Of a stretch of 64,000 bases of DNA, positions 1-9,367 are shown piece after piece (position 1 is the first letter of the stretch; each line of letters starts with the position of its first letter). A program made the translations under genes and the position numbers. The notes under the pieces were generated by a model, which saw nothing but the letters and a program-made list of their open reading frames with translations, was not told the origin of the DNA and ran no database searches. The DNA is from Phaeodactylum tricornutum CCAP 1055/1 (lineage: Eukaryota > Bacillariophyta > Bacillariophyceae > Surirellales > Neidiaceae): contig NC_011676.1 in the NCBI RefSeq assembly GCF_000150955.2, positions 206,419 to 270,418 on the forward strand, read 5' to 3'.

Positions 1-919
1 CGGAATTGCATTACAAGAGTGGGTTTCTGTGAGCGTTGTTACAACGTGGATATGATTTTTATATTTGTTTTTAAAGACGGTTGTCGATTTGGTTGTGATC
101 CCAGGAGCTGGACGGATTGTTTGGTCACCTTATCATTCTGAGTTACGAATAATAATGTGAGGGGACTGAGCAAATCCAGTGGTAGTGGATCTGGTGATGT
201 GACATAGGTAGTATGTCACAACCCCTATAATTTAACCTTGTGTTGCGTATCATCACGTCCTGTATGGAATGTACTGTAAATATGGACCTACGTATCCACT
301 ACGGTGAGATTAACAGACTTTCTACCTGTGACGGAAAATGTTTGTTTTGCATCACAAAGAATGAGCATTGCTCACATAACTCCTCTTTTTTGATTTTTCA
401 TATGGAAGGTTTTAACCTTATCAGTGACATTTACTACAAAAGCTTTCACGCTGCAGAAGGCAACATTTTCGCATATTTCCACAATCAACTGCATTTGCTT
501 GCAATTATTGTAAGTTTAATCGTGAGTACTATTATTTGCAGAACACCAGAAACAGGTCTGGGTTGGAGTTCCAAGGACACAAAACAAATACATTTACTGC
601 CGTCTTCTCCATTGGTGCATCCATTTCTGGATACAGCGACATCTTTGCATCGATGGTAACGTGCTCAGCGTAAATTTGGAAGCGGAGTCGTTGATCTTCC
701 GAACGATACTCAATTTAAGAATCAAGCGAGAATCGACCTGAATGAAGAATTATCAAGCTCTACTTGTTCTGCAACAATAATATACACGCAGCTTCCCCTA
801 TTTTCATCGGGCACCACCGAGTTTGCTTAAGCAAGATCTCTTTTGACTTTCATCTTCAAAGTCACTACTAATTCTGATTTAAATGAATATAGTCTGGAAC
901 ATTAATCCAAATAATAGAT

Positions 920-1104
920 TAAAAATCTGCTAAAACAATTGAATAATTGCGACAATGAAAATATAATGCTTGTGAATGTGAAATAGGTGAAACTGTCTTA
1001 TGACCAGTAATTTAAATTATCGAGTAAAAATAGTCTGCTGAAATAATTGATTAGTTGCGATGATGGACTACAAATGCGAATGAATATGAAGTAGGTAGAA
1101 CTTT
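920..1104. repeat. Diverged direct repeat, about 80 bp, period about 105
   Basis: A block beginning taaaaatctgctaaaacaat at 920 is repeated in diverged form from about 1025. Both copies share the order taaaaat..ctgct, aataattga/gaataattg, ttgcgac/ttgcgat, gaat.tgaa.taggt. Several substitutions and small indels separate them, so the duplication is old. No function is evident. Confidence 0.5.
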
Positions 1105-2411
1105 CCTCTGATTTTCTAGGTACCTCAAAATACTAGCGTGAATGCTTAAACAGTAGAAATCGATTTTTTGATAAGGTCAAAAGTAACTTTATTTGCTTCG
1201 CCTCCATTTAAAATACCCTTATAGCAGCATCATTTTGTACCATGAAACAACCGTCGACGACAACGAAAATTATAAATTCATGACTCTGTTTTTAATACAA
1301 CTCCCAACACAATACTAAAAATCGCACTATTCTATCAACTAAGTTTCAATTTTCCGTCAGCCGAAAAGCTGTGGAAAATTCAAATTGCCCACCATCTCTT
1401 GCCAATTAAACGATATCATGTTTGAAGAAAATTTCAATTTAAAGCGTTGGTTTTACAATATATTTAGCCTACGATTTTCATCAGCACTACAACCAATTCT
1501 TTGGAGCAGCAATTACACAACATACAAAAATCTAATTTTAATGTGCAAAAATGAAACAAACTCATGTAAAACGACAAATAGTGGGTTTTGTTTTTTAACT
1601 ATAGATCCTTGAAACCAAAGTGAACCAATTTTAAAGTGTTTGTATAAACTGATACATAGAACCTTGATAATTTTTCTGGTTGATGCGTAGTTTTTTATAT
1701 ATATGTCATAATTAAGAATAGATTGGTCGTGTCTTATTCACCCCAGAATCATTTCTATTTCTGCTAAAATAAGAGAGGGCAAATATGCTAGGATTGACAT
1801 TCTTCCTTCTAAATTTGTTGTGTATGGCTTAATCATTTCTATTCCACAAGGTGGGATATTCCTAGCTCGCAAAGGTTTGATCAGGCAAACGTACTTAGGA
1901 AATGCTTCATGTATTGCATCAAAAACCGGTAATGTCGTTCATTTCACTGCTTCGGTGTCCGAGCGAAACAGCTTTGGGGTCGTTCTTATCTCGATTCTAG
2001 ATGAAAATTGCAGCTTCACGCATATTGTGAGTTAGGATGTTGCGGAAGTGTTTTTCTTTTCTTCCAAAGTATTCTCGCAGTCTTAGTTGTATTCTGCAAT
2101 ACCACTTTGGCCAGCAAGAACGAAACTTTCTATTAATTATAGCCTTACTTTTTTAAAGCAAACTGTTACTTTAACAGCCAAGGGTCATAAGAACTGACTA
2201 ACTGTACATTACATTTTTCTGTCTCCCCTTTGCTTGTGAGCTACGTTCCTTACGGATGTGATTGTCAATGTGAGGATTGAGTGCAGCGCAAATTCCATCT
2301 TGATTTCTCCTTGTATCTGGCCGGGTTCTATGGGCGTACGCGGCTCAGCAAAAGGTTCTGTTAGTTAATTTACTGCTCAATTTGGGAACTTATTTTCTCG
2401 GAAATAATCCG

Positions 2412-2461
2412 TACACTTTGCGGCTTTTTAAAGTCCCTACACTTTACGGCTTTTTAAAGTC
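2412..2461. repeat. 25-bp tandem duplication
   Basis: The segment tacactttgcggctttttaa at 2412 is repeated directly as tacactttacggctttttaa from about 2438. The two 25-bp units differ at only a couple of positions, so the duplication is recent. It lies in non-coding sequence upstream of the mitochondrial carrier gene. Confidence 0.7.
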
Positions 2462-2654
2462 CATACGACTCTACCGTTGACAGTCGACCTGGTTTGTCTT
2501 GCTTGCGCCGCCGCGGCTTGGTGCCAACCCTGCTCTGACCAGGTCCAATCGCATGCCCTGCGGCGATATTTACCCATCTCGCTGATAGTATAGTACTGGT
2601 AGAAAAATCAAAAACACGATGACGCTTCACCGTCAGCGCGAATGAGTATGGTAG

Positions 2655-2930
2655 ATTCAAACCGCCATTGTCTTGATTGTGAACAGAGCGCGACACATGT
2701 CGTTGATAGTTACTGTCAACTCTAAAAAACAAGCAGCGCCTGTTGGTAATGTAAACAGAAAATAAATACTGTCAAAAGGAAATCTGTGGTTTATTCAAAC
2801 CGCCAGTGTCTTGATTGTGAACAGAGCGCGACTACTGTCGTTAATAGTTACTGTCAAGTGTAAAACAAGCAGCGCCTGTTGATAATGTAAACAGAAAAGT
2901 AAATACTGTCAATACGAAAATCTGATTTCA
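2655..2930. repeat. 138-bp tandem duplication
   Basis: A unit starting attcaaaccgccattgtctt at 2655 recurs at 2793, an offset of 138 bases. Both copies continue through gaacagagcgcgac, actgtcaa, aagcagcgcctgttg and gtaaacagaaa. They differ by scattered substitutions and one- or two-base indels. Each unit carries two or more ACTGTCAA-type words, which resemble the motif recurring in other intergenic gaps of this window. Confidence 0.8.
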
Positions 2931-3346
2931 CTAGGGTTCGGGAACTTTTGACGTATGGGCAGATCGCAGAAGACTCTCAGTCGAATAAGACAATTTATCC
3001 AAAAGTGACAAGGCAACTGATTTTGAAAAAGCCCTCGATGCCTTTATTTCAGTGAAGTTGCGCTGCGAGTCAGCAGCATCGCGGCCACTAACCTTGTGAC
3101 TCCTAGTTCCATTAAACTCTTTTGATCGATTTTCACCTGAAGAAGGCGAATGTAAGGTGATCACGGAACGTCGTCGATACTCTTGCCATACTTACTGTTG
3201 ACAACAACCCAGTTTGAACGCTGTAGGGTACGAAAGAGGTGCGGCAACGGTACCACCTCTGTAGACATCCGCGTACACATTTCCCTACGATTTGACTTGT
3301 ATTTGCAATTAGGAAAGCACTAGATAGAGCGATATTTATATTTTCC

Positions 3347-4222
3347 ATGGTGAGCAAACCATCTCGAGTATCTCTTACGGAAGAGGCAGCCGGGGGGTTA
3401 TCAGCGGGCATCGTTGGAACAGTCATCGGCTTTCCCCTTGATTTAATCAAAACAAGAATGCAAACTCACCAAGGCCAACCGGGTGGTGGTATTTTCGAAA
3501 ATGGATTACGCGTTGTAAAATCCGAAGGTATTTTGGCCCTATACAAAGGAATAGCGCCACCTCTGATTTCACTATCAATTTTGAACACTTTCACGTTTGC
3601 GAGCTACTCCTACTTCCAAACAATATTTCAGGCTGATAGGGGTTGGGATTGGCGAAACTCAGTAGCTGGTGGAGTTTGTGGTCCGTTTGCTGCCACTGTG
3701 TCAACAGTGGAGAATTTAGTAAAGACTCAAATGCAAGTGGACAATATCTCGAAAAAGCAGTTTATTGGATCTTGGGATTGTGTGACGAAGTTGACAAGAA
3801 CGCATGGCCCACTAATACTGTACACCGGTTTCGGAATCAACTCTATTCGAGAAATTGCGTTCCTTACAACTTACTTTGGACTTTACGAAGGTTTGCGACA
3901 GACATTTGGGGACCTTGCCGGCAGGCATCCCATAAGTACATGGACAATTCCAGTCGCTGGTGGTTTCGCGGGTGCCGCTTCCTGGTTTCTGAGTTTCCCA
4001 CTGGATTGTATACGAGCGGGCGTTCAGGGCCAGGATATGTCAAGTCAACGCAAAGGGTCATTAAAAGTACTCTGGTATTTGATGGAAACGAAAGGGGTTA
4101 AAGGTCTCTACAGCGGAGTCTCGCCGAGTATTGTGAGGGCTTTCCTTGTCTCAGGAAGTCGTTTCAGTGCCTATGAAGGTGCATTATGGCTTCTGCGTGG
4201 AGGGCGCGATGTCCAGCATTAA
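3347..4222 (+). CDS. Mitochondrial carrier family (SLC25) protein
   Basis: Single-exon 291-residue protein, the normal length for a mitochondrial carrier. Three repeats of about 95 residues are visible. The signature P-x-D-x-x-K/R is seen as PLDLIKTR at residues 30-37 and as PLDCIRAG at about 218-225. The middle repeat has the degenerate STVENLVKTQ at about 119-128, where the proline is missing. Such carriers exchange small metabolites across the inner mitochondrial membrane; the amino-acid/acylcarnitine branch is the closest resemblance by eye, but the substrate cannot be read from sequence alone. The ATG at 3347 is the first in frame. The gene converges on the copine gene with 13 bp between the two stop codons, so their 3' UTRs must overlap. 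Confidence 0.9.
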   Translation: MVSKPSRVSLTEEAAGGLSAGIVGTVIGFPLDLIKTRMQTHQGQPGGGIFENGLRVVKSEGILALYKGIAPPLISLSILNTFTFASYSYFQTIFQADRGWDWRNSVAGGVCGPFAATVSTVENLVKTQMQVDNISKKQFIGSWDCVTKLTRTHGPLILYTGFGINSIREIAFLTTYFGLYEGLRQTFGDLAGRHPISTWTIPVAGGFAGAASWFLSFPLDCIRAGVQGQDMSSQRKGSLKVLWYLMETKGVKGLYSGVSPSIVRAFLVSGSRFSAYEGALWLLRGGRDVQH

Positions 4223-4235
4223 AAAAAAATTCCGA

Positions 4236-6068
4236 TTAGAAACCCCGTCGCCGCATGTATGCACAGAGATCGTCAGGAAGTTGACACAGTGCAACTCGAC
4301 CCAACGCAGCTGGGTTGTACTGATGTTTTCGGAACTCCACAAAACTGCAATTCATGCTTTCACGGGTCGATTCTTGGAGAAAACTGTACATTTGCCCGAA
4401 GTCAGAACGGCCGACACCCACAAAAATTACTGATAGCGGAAGTTGATTGTAAACGAGCAGCTTTCTGCGGGTTTCGTCTAAACTATCTCCATTTCCATCA
4501 GTGATCACCAGGAGGACAGTGTAAGACAATGTCTGGGGAGTCATGATTTCATGGTCTCTCTTGGCGCGTACTGCAGCTGCTTGAAGTGCTTTACAAAAGA
4601 CAGTAGGTCCGCTCATTGTAAGACCTCCCTGAATCACGCTCTTGTACGCTTCTAAAATACCATCCACTCCTTTGACAGTCGGGTCCGGCCCACACTGAAA
4701 CAAGTGACTTATTTTGCCGTCAAATTTTGCCCCGAAACCCCATACCGCAAATTCCTCCGTTCTAATATACGCCGAAAGCGACCGCCCAATGGAAGAAATA
4801 GTTTCCTCGTAATCGTTGAAAGTTTGAGGGCTTTGATAGTGAAGACTAGATTCAAACCTTGGGTCTCCATTTGAGCTCGTGAAATCAATGGCGACACAGA
4901 ATTTGATTTCGCAGTCTCTTTCAATGTAGTGTTGAAACCCTGTGGCGGACGAAGGTATCCCGATAGGTGACAGTTCTGCTAAGTCCACAATTTCCAAAAC
5001 TGTTCCTTCCACAGAACCCACTTCGCGAAGGGACAAAGATCGATTCGTTGACTCCGGAATAAGTTCGTACCCACCAATTCGCAGACACCCGACTTGCTTT
5101 AATTTTGAAGAGTTGCGCTGCAGAATCAGCTCCTTGTATTTCTCTACTGGGTCATTGTCGCCTCCATTTGCACATTCGGTGTCACCGATGTAAGAACTGT
5201 TTTGTTGCAGCAAGTGGCGAAGTGTTGTTTCGGCCAGCCCGATCAGCTCCCGATTTCCCTTTTGTTTCTGGAGCAGAACAGAGAAACGAAGATGCTGGTC
5301 GATGTTGCCGTTGCATAATGTTCCACAATCAAGATCAATTGCATCCCACACTGGATCAAGTGTGTTGACGGCTGGCGTGGAACGATAAACAGTAACATAG
5401 GCTCCTTCGCTGTTGCTCGCGTGTTGCTTAGCAATTTCAAATAACGCGTCCGGTTTTCGATAAAAAGAATTGCTTGTCCAAGCTCGTCTATTCCCGTGCG
5501 AGATTACGAGACCTCTGGCTTCAACCTGCAAGCACACACGCATTCCCGCTTCACCTTGTTGAACTGGCTCAATTTTACAGAACACACAGCCACCAGAGCG
5601 CAATCGCTTCACCTTTGTTGTATTTCGAGTCCCCAGGACATCGCTTACTTCAAACAGTGCTGTGCCAAAGCTAGTAGAAAAAGCATCGCTGTCGAGACTC
5701 TTCGTCGAACCGTGGCCATGCACGGCCTGGCCGTCACAGTTGCTTTGCAAGACATGGACATAAAAATAGGATTCGGATCCATATTCGTACTCCAGTGGAA
5801 TCGTCCTTGTCCATTGTGGGTTCCTGCTATTTACAATCTCAGTATCTCCCCACCGGTAACCTTCAAAGGAACCCTGCCTTTGAAACGATGCGTCGGTGGA
5901 GGGAACTTTGTAGCCATCGCTCGTCGAGATCGACGTTACCACAGCGTACGCGCTTGGGTTTTGTTTGTTCAACAATCCTCGTCCTTGCTTCGGAAGGTTC
6001 GCAGCGAAGAGTCGAATTCGAAGGCTTGTTGTAAGGTCCCGAGAAGCTTCCCGTGGCGGTAAATTCAT
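4236..6068 (-). CDS. Copine-like protein (two C2 domains plus vWA/copine domain)
   Basis: Predicted 610 residues from the ATG at 6068. The N-terminal half looks like two tandem C2 domains (about 10-160 and 170-330), which in copines bind phospholipid in response to Ca2+. The C-terminal half is a copine-type von Willebrand A domain (about 375-600), with the metal-site-like DFTSSNGDP near residue 400, the segment WGFGAK, and VLLVITDGNGD. Copines are soluble Ca2+-dependent membrane-binding proteins of membrane traffic and signalling. The open frame continues upstream of the ATG without another ATG. A phase-compatible upstream exon at 6178-6261 would add about 34 residues (see that entry). The 3' end abuts the convergent carrier gene. 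Confidence 0.85.
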   Translation of the reverse strand: MNLPPREASRDLTTSLRIRLFAANLPKQGRGLLNKQNPSAYAVVTSISTSDGYKVPSTDASFQRQGSFEGYRWGDTEIVNSRNPQWTRTIPLEYEYGSESYFYVHVLQSNCDGQAVHGHGSTKSLDSDAFSTSFGTALFEVSDVLGTRNTTKVKRLRSGGCVFCKIEPVQQGEAGMRVCLQVEARGLVISHGNRRAWTSNSFYRKPDALFEIAKQHASNSEGAYVTVYRSTPAVNTLDPVWDAIDLDCGTLCNGNIDQHLRFSVLLQKQKGNRELIGLAETTLRHLLQQNSSYIGDTECANGGDNDPVEKYKELILQRNSSKLKQVGCLRIGGYELIPESTNRSLSLREVGSVEGTVLEIVDLAELSPIGIPSSATGFQHYIERDCEIKFCVAIDFTSSNGDPRFESSLHYQSPQTFNDYEETISSIGRSLSAYIRTEEFAVWGFGAKFDGKISHLFQCGPDPTVKGVDGILEAYKSVIQGGLTMSGPTVFCKALQAAAVRAKRDHEIMTPQTLSYTVLLVITDGNGDSLDETRRKLLVYNQLPLSVIFVGVGRSDFGQMYSFLQESTRESMNCSFVEFRKHQYNPAALGRVALCQLPDDLCAYMRRRGF

Positions 6069-6177
6069 CACTAGGCACCGTCCTCTCTGAACTCGCCGGC
6101 GAGTAAAAGCAAATGTTCAAACTTTGAATAGGCGATTGATATGAATTATTCTCAAAGCCAGACTCATTCTCGTTTAC

Positions 6178-6261
6178 AGTTATGCGATCGAGGGCAAAAT
6201 ACGAAAAATACAGGGATTCTATAAGATTGTTATATCCGAAGTACTCATTTTTTCCACTCAT
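6178..6261 (-). other. Candidate 5' exon of the copine gene
   Basis: On the minus strand an ATG at 6261 opens 28 codons (start MSGKNEYFGYNN) ending at 6178, directly before a GTAAAC donor-like site. The sequence ttcag ending at 6087 is an acceptor candidate. Both sites are phase 0, and the resulting 91-bp intron fits the size of others here. Joining them would put RGRCLV in front of the copine ATG at 6068. This is inference from splice-site pattern and frame only; copine N-termini are too variable to confirm it. Confidence 0.35.
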
Positions 6262-6697
6262 GTTGTTTAGAAGGGCTCAAATTTACTAGGGCTTTTATGG
6301 TCTTTTCTTTCAAAGAGCTCACGGGAAGTGAGCAATTACTATTGACTGTGAGATAGCTCGACCATTTCTTATACTGCATAGAACATTGGACCTGATTCAT
6401 TAATGTCTCCGGATAGGTTGTGTTTGCGTTTCGGAGTCACGCGAACGAGTTCGTCAAGTTCATCCGTAACTTTTCCATTCCAGATTTCAGCTCATTTTCC
6501 AACGGAACTTCGGAATTTTTTTTGCCATGCATGCGCATCCAATCATGACATCCGTTATTGCTATGCAAATTGAAGTGTAGTAAAACAGTCTACGCTACGT
6601 GGTAGTCCTATATAATCCTCGTCATAAAGAGTATCCGTGGCTGGTTGCATCTGGTGCTAGTACCAGAAGCCAAGAATCCTGTGTTCTTGTGCACTCT
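6262..6697. other. Intergenic: copine promoter / sugar transporter 3' side
   Basis: No gene is seen. The copine and sugar transporter genes both read leftwards, so this gap holds the copine promoter and the transporter 3' UTR. It contains ttgactgtgag at 6342-6352, a word that recurs in other promoter gaps of the window. Confidence 0.5.
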
Positions 6698-6736
6698 CTA
6701 TGCACTATCAATTGGATCAAAACCGTAGTCGTACGT
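6698..6736 (-). other. Candidate terminal exon of the sugar transporter
   Basis: The transporter frame contains GCTGGG followed by GTGAGT (donor at 6814), six codons before its stop at 6803. A pyrimidine-rich tract and atttcag end at 6737. Splicing these phase-0 sites removes 78 bp and replaces the last three residues VSL by thirteen codons, TYDYGFDPIDSA and a stop at 6698. Intron size and phase are right, but both forms encode an ordinary hydrophilic tail, so neither is proven. Confidence 0.4.
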
Positions 6737-6802
6737 CTGAAATCGACAGAGAAACCGTTAGTTCTTCATCAAAGAGATACTATCTCTGCAGTCTTTGATA
6801 CG

Positions 6803-8851
6803 TCAAAGACTCACCCCAGCTTGCCGCTCCGCTTCTTCTTCCTGCTGCAGCTGTTCCATGGCTTTTAGCCATTCGAGGTCAATTTGAGCAGCAGAGTCTG
6901 CGTTCGGCTCATAGACAACACTTTGACTGAGTACTCTCGTCATTTCTGCCGCCAGCTCCTCTGGCGAGCTACCCTGGGTTTCGGGCAATATGGTAGCGGC
7001 AAACACAAAGGTCAGCAGCAAAACTACCGCAAATGGCGCGAAAGAATACGCTCCAAGCTTTTCGTTCATTGTGGGAAAGATGAGTCCAACGATGAAGTTA
7101 CAAGCCCAATTGACTTGAGAACTGATACCCATTGCGGCAGCCACGTATTGTCCAGAAAACATTTCCGCCACAACCAGCCACGGGATTGGCCCAAGCCCGA
7201 ACTCGAAGAAAATGACGTAGACGTTTACGGCAACTAGAGCAAACATATTGCTCAGGTGGCCGAGCAACGACAAAACAATGACAATACAGGAAAAGAACAT
7301 TCCAGCCGACGACCACAAGATCAAAGTCTTTCGACCACATCGATCCATCAGGAACAAAACAGCATATGTTGCGAGGACATTAACAGCACCGACAATTGTT
7401 GTTCCCACCAAAGGGTCTTCAATCACTCCTTCAAAGAAAGCAGTGGAGTAGTAAAAGACCGCGTTGATTCCGGAGAATTGCTGCGCCATTTGCAACACCA
7501 GGGAGGAGCAAAGCAAAAGCCTCGTTTTGCTCTGTCCCCACATTTCCCGGAGAACCGCGATTTGAGAGGTCTGCCCTTGACGCTGGGCAACACCACCCAT
7601 CATAAAATGGCCCACTTCGGTCTCCACTTCGTGATCGTATCGCAACCCTCGCAAACGCTTGATAATATATCGAGCTTTTAGTGATTTCGAATCCCGACCC
7701 AGCAACCATCGAGGAGATTCTAATAAGAAAGGCGCCAAGAGAAGTTGGCTAATGGCAATCGCCGGAGTTACCGCAAACAAAAGTCTCCACTTATCGTCGG
7801 TGGCAAGGGGGAAGGCCAACAAGTTGGACACTAGAATGCCCAAGACCATGGCAAACTGAGTGATCGTGCCCAGCATGCCACGCAGGGTTGGCGGAGCCAG
7901 TTCCCCCAGATAAATCGGCACCAATACCGAGCTATAGCCACTCGCGAAGCCAATGATCAATCGCGAAATTATGATTGTGACCATATCAAGCGCAAAGACC
8001 TGAATGATACCTCCAAGTAAAAAAGTCCACGTATCAATGAGGAGGGCACCACGACGTCCGCGTTGATCGGCCATTTTGCCGCCCACAAGGGCACCGAATG
8101 GGCCTCCCACAGCAAAGGCCGCCACTGCCAACGACCACGACAAGGTCGAGTGTCCAGGGAATACAACTTTGGACGGTGAGTTCATGACACCCGTATTATA
8201 ACCAACCAGGAACTGCGAAGCCGCCGCGACAATAATCGCAAAGACCAATGGCATCGTGACGACGTTCGCGTCGAATTCCAGTTCGTCGAGAATCATCATC
8301 GAGGCCCTACTGACACGATTCGATTTTTCTTCCGCGGTCAAATTCACCTGGTCGTGTACGTCTAGTTCAGCGGCGTATGATGCAAAGGCCTGCGACACGC
8401 TGCGTTCCTTGCGCTGCAGACCAAACACGGCCGCAAAAGGAATGTCACGGTACAGCTCTTGACGTCCCATTTGGGTCGGTGTGAGGTAAGAAGGGCTTCC
8501 ATCGGCGGAGATAGAATAAGACTTAGGGAGTCCGGAGACTGTCGGTGGTTCTTTGAACGAAAAGGTTCCGAACGATTGAGTTCCTCCTAGGGCGCCGATC
8601 GAAGCCGATCGGCCAGCTCGATTCGTCAAGGAGTTTCCATCCAAAGCCTGCTGTAACGACTCAAATTGGAACAAAACGAGTGAGCCTTCATTAAGAATCA
8701 AGTTGCACAGCCGCGTAGTTACAGAAGATGATGGCGCGGTCGCTGAATAGGTCAGGGAGGATGTTCCGAAGAGATGCCCGGCGTCGACAAAGCAACGTAC
8801 CTGACGCTTGTGCTCGTTTTCCAGAAGTGCTCGTTTTTCTTCCCGTTGCAT
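6803..8851 (-). CDS. MFS sugar transporter (SLC2/GLUT-like)
   Basis: Predicted 682 residues with about 12 membrane segments between roughly residues 205 and 640. Sugar-porter signatures are present: GRRGAL after the second helix, [10 protein letters not shown] before the central loop, [13 protein letters not shown] in helix 7, DRCGRKT, and PETQG after the last helix. These place it with hexose/proton or facilitative hexose transporters (SLC2, sugar_tr). The hydrophilic N-terminal extension of about 200 residues, rich in Ser and Thr, is much longer than in typical GLUTs and may be regulatory. The C-terminal tail is rich in Gln and Glu. The ATG at 8851 is in frame with the whole protein. The 3' end may be spliced (see 6698-6736). 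It is transcribed divergently from the Tpr/Mlp gene across a gap of about 0.5 kb. Confidence 0.9.
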   Translation of the reverse strand: MQREEKRALLENEHKRQVRCFVDAGHLFGTSSLTYSATAPSSSVTTRLCNLILNEGSLVLFQFESLQQALDGNSLTNRAGRSASIGALGGTQSFGTFSFKEPPTVSGLPKSYSISADGSPSYLTPTQMGRQELYRDIPFAAVFGLQRKERSVSQAFASYAAELDVHDQVNLTAEEKSNRVSRASMMILDELEFDANVVTMPLVFAIIVAAASQFLVGYNTGVMNSPSKVVFPGHSTLSWSLAVAAFAVGGPFGALVGGKMADQRGRRGALLIDTWTFLLGGIIQVFALDMVTIIISRLIIGFASGYSSVLVPIYLGELAPPTLRGMLGTITQFAMVLGILVSNLLAFPLATDDKWRLLFAVTPAIAISQLLLAPFLLESPRWLLGRDSKSLKARYIIKRLRGLRYDHEVETEVGHFMMGGVAQRQGQTSQIAVLREMWGQSKTRLLLCSSLVLQMAQQFSGINAVFYYSTAFFEGVIEDPLVGTTIVGAVNVLATYAVLFLMDRCGRKTLILWSSAGMFFSCIVIVLSLLGHLSNMFALVAVNVYVIFFEFGLGPIPWLVVAEMFSGQYVAAAMGISSQVNWACNFIVGLIFPTMNEKLGAYSFAPFAVVLLLTFVFAATILPETQGSSPEELAAEMTRVLSQSVVYEPNADSAAQIDLEWLKAMEQLQQEEEAERQAGVSL

Positions 8852-9367
8852 TTTGACGCTTACAAATCTAACAACTGGTTATCGTTTTCTCAGATTAATT
8901 GTTTTTAAACCGAGAACGAAGTATAAGTAAATGCACGAATCGGTAGCAACCTTTTGAAACTAAAGCTTGAGGTAAAAGTGCATATGATTATCCTTCCGTA
9001 AGCGACGGAGGATCTTTCGGATCAGATTCGGCACCATCTAAACATATTTGGGTGCCACCGATCGGGTGTGTATCCCTTGGCAATTCTCATCGTGTCGTTG
9101 CTGTCTTTGGTTGGAGCATAGATAGTCTTTCACTGTCAGTCTGCCTGTAAACATACCTAGTTGAAATCCGTAAATCCGGGTATGTATTTAGAAGCCCATG
9201 ACCTACACAGGGGAGGGGCTACAGCACTTGGCCGTGGTAGCGCCAGGACGCAGTACGACCATGAGGATAGCATGCCTTCACATCGCAAGAGCTGATCCGT
9301 CACATTGCCTAAGCCAGGCGACGTTTAATTTTTTTTCGTTAGCGACGACACAACTGTGGAAAACGGT
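8852..9367. other. Divergent promoter region
   Basis: No coding region is seen. The 516 bp separate the sugar transporter (leftward) and the Tpr/Mlp gene (rightward), so both promoters must lie here. A tttcactgtcagtc word lies at 9128-9141. Confidence 0.5.

Larger units (their letters stand above)
1..3346. other. AT-rich gene-poor region
   Basis: No coding region could be supported here. Open frames are short, show no recognisable motif and no coding-like composition. The stretch is visibly richer in A and T than the gene-bearing remainder. It holds three direct repeats listed separately (920-1104, 2412-2461, 2655-2930). The last few hundred bases must contain the promoter and 5' UTR of the carrier gene that starts at 3347. 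I see no transposase, reverse transcriptase or terminal repeats, so there is no evidence for a recognisable mobile element. Confidence 0.6.

Noticed and set aside
240-659. A 139-codon frame near the left edge
   Set aside because: It starts at TTG, has no motif, and lies in AT-rich sequence without coding bias.
1-3346. A possible mobile element remnant in the AT-rich region
   Set aside because: No terminal repeats, no polymerase, transposase or integrase text, only small local duplications.
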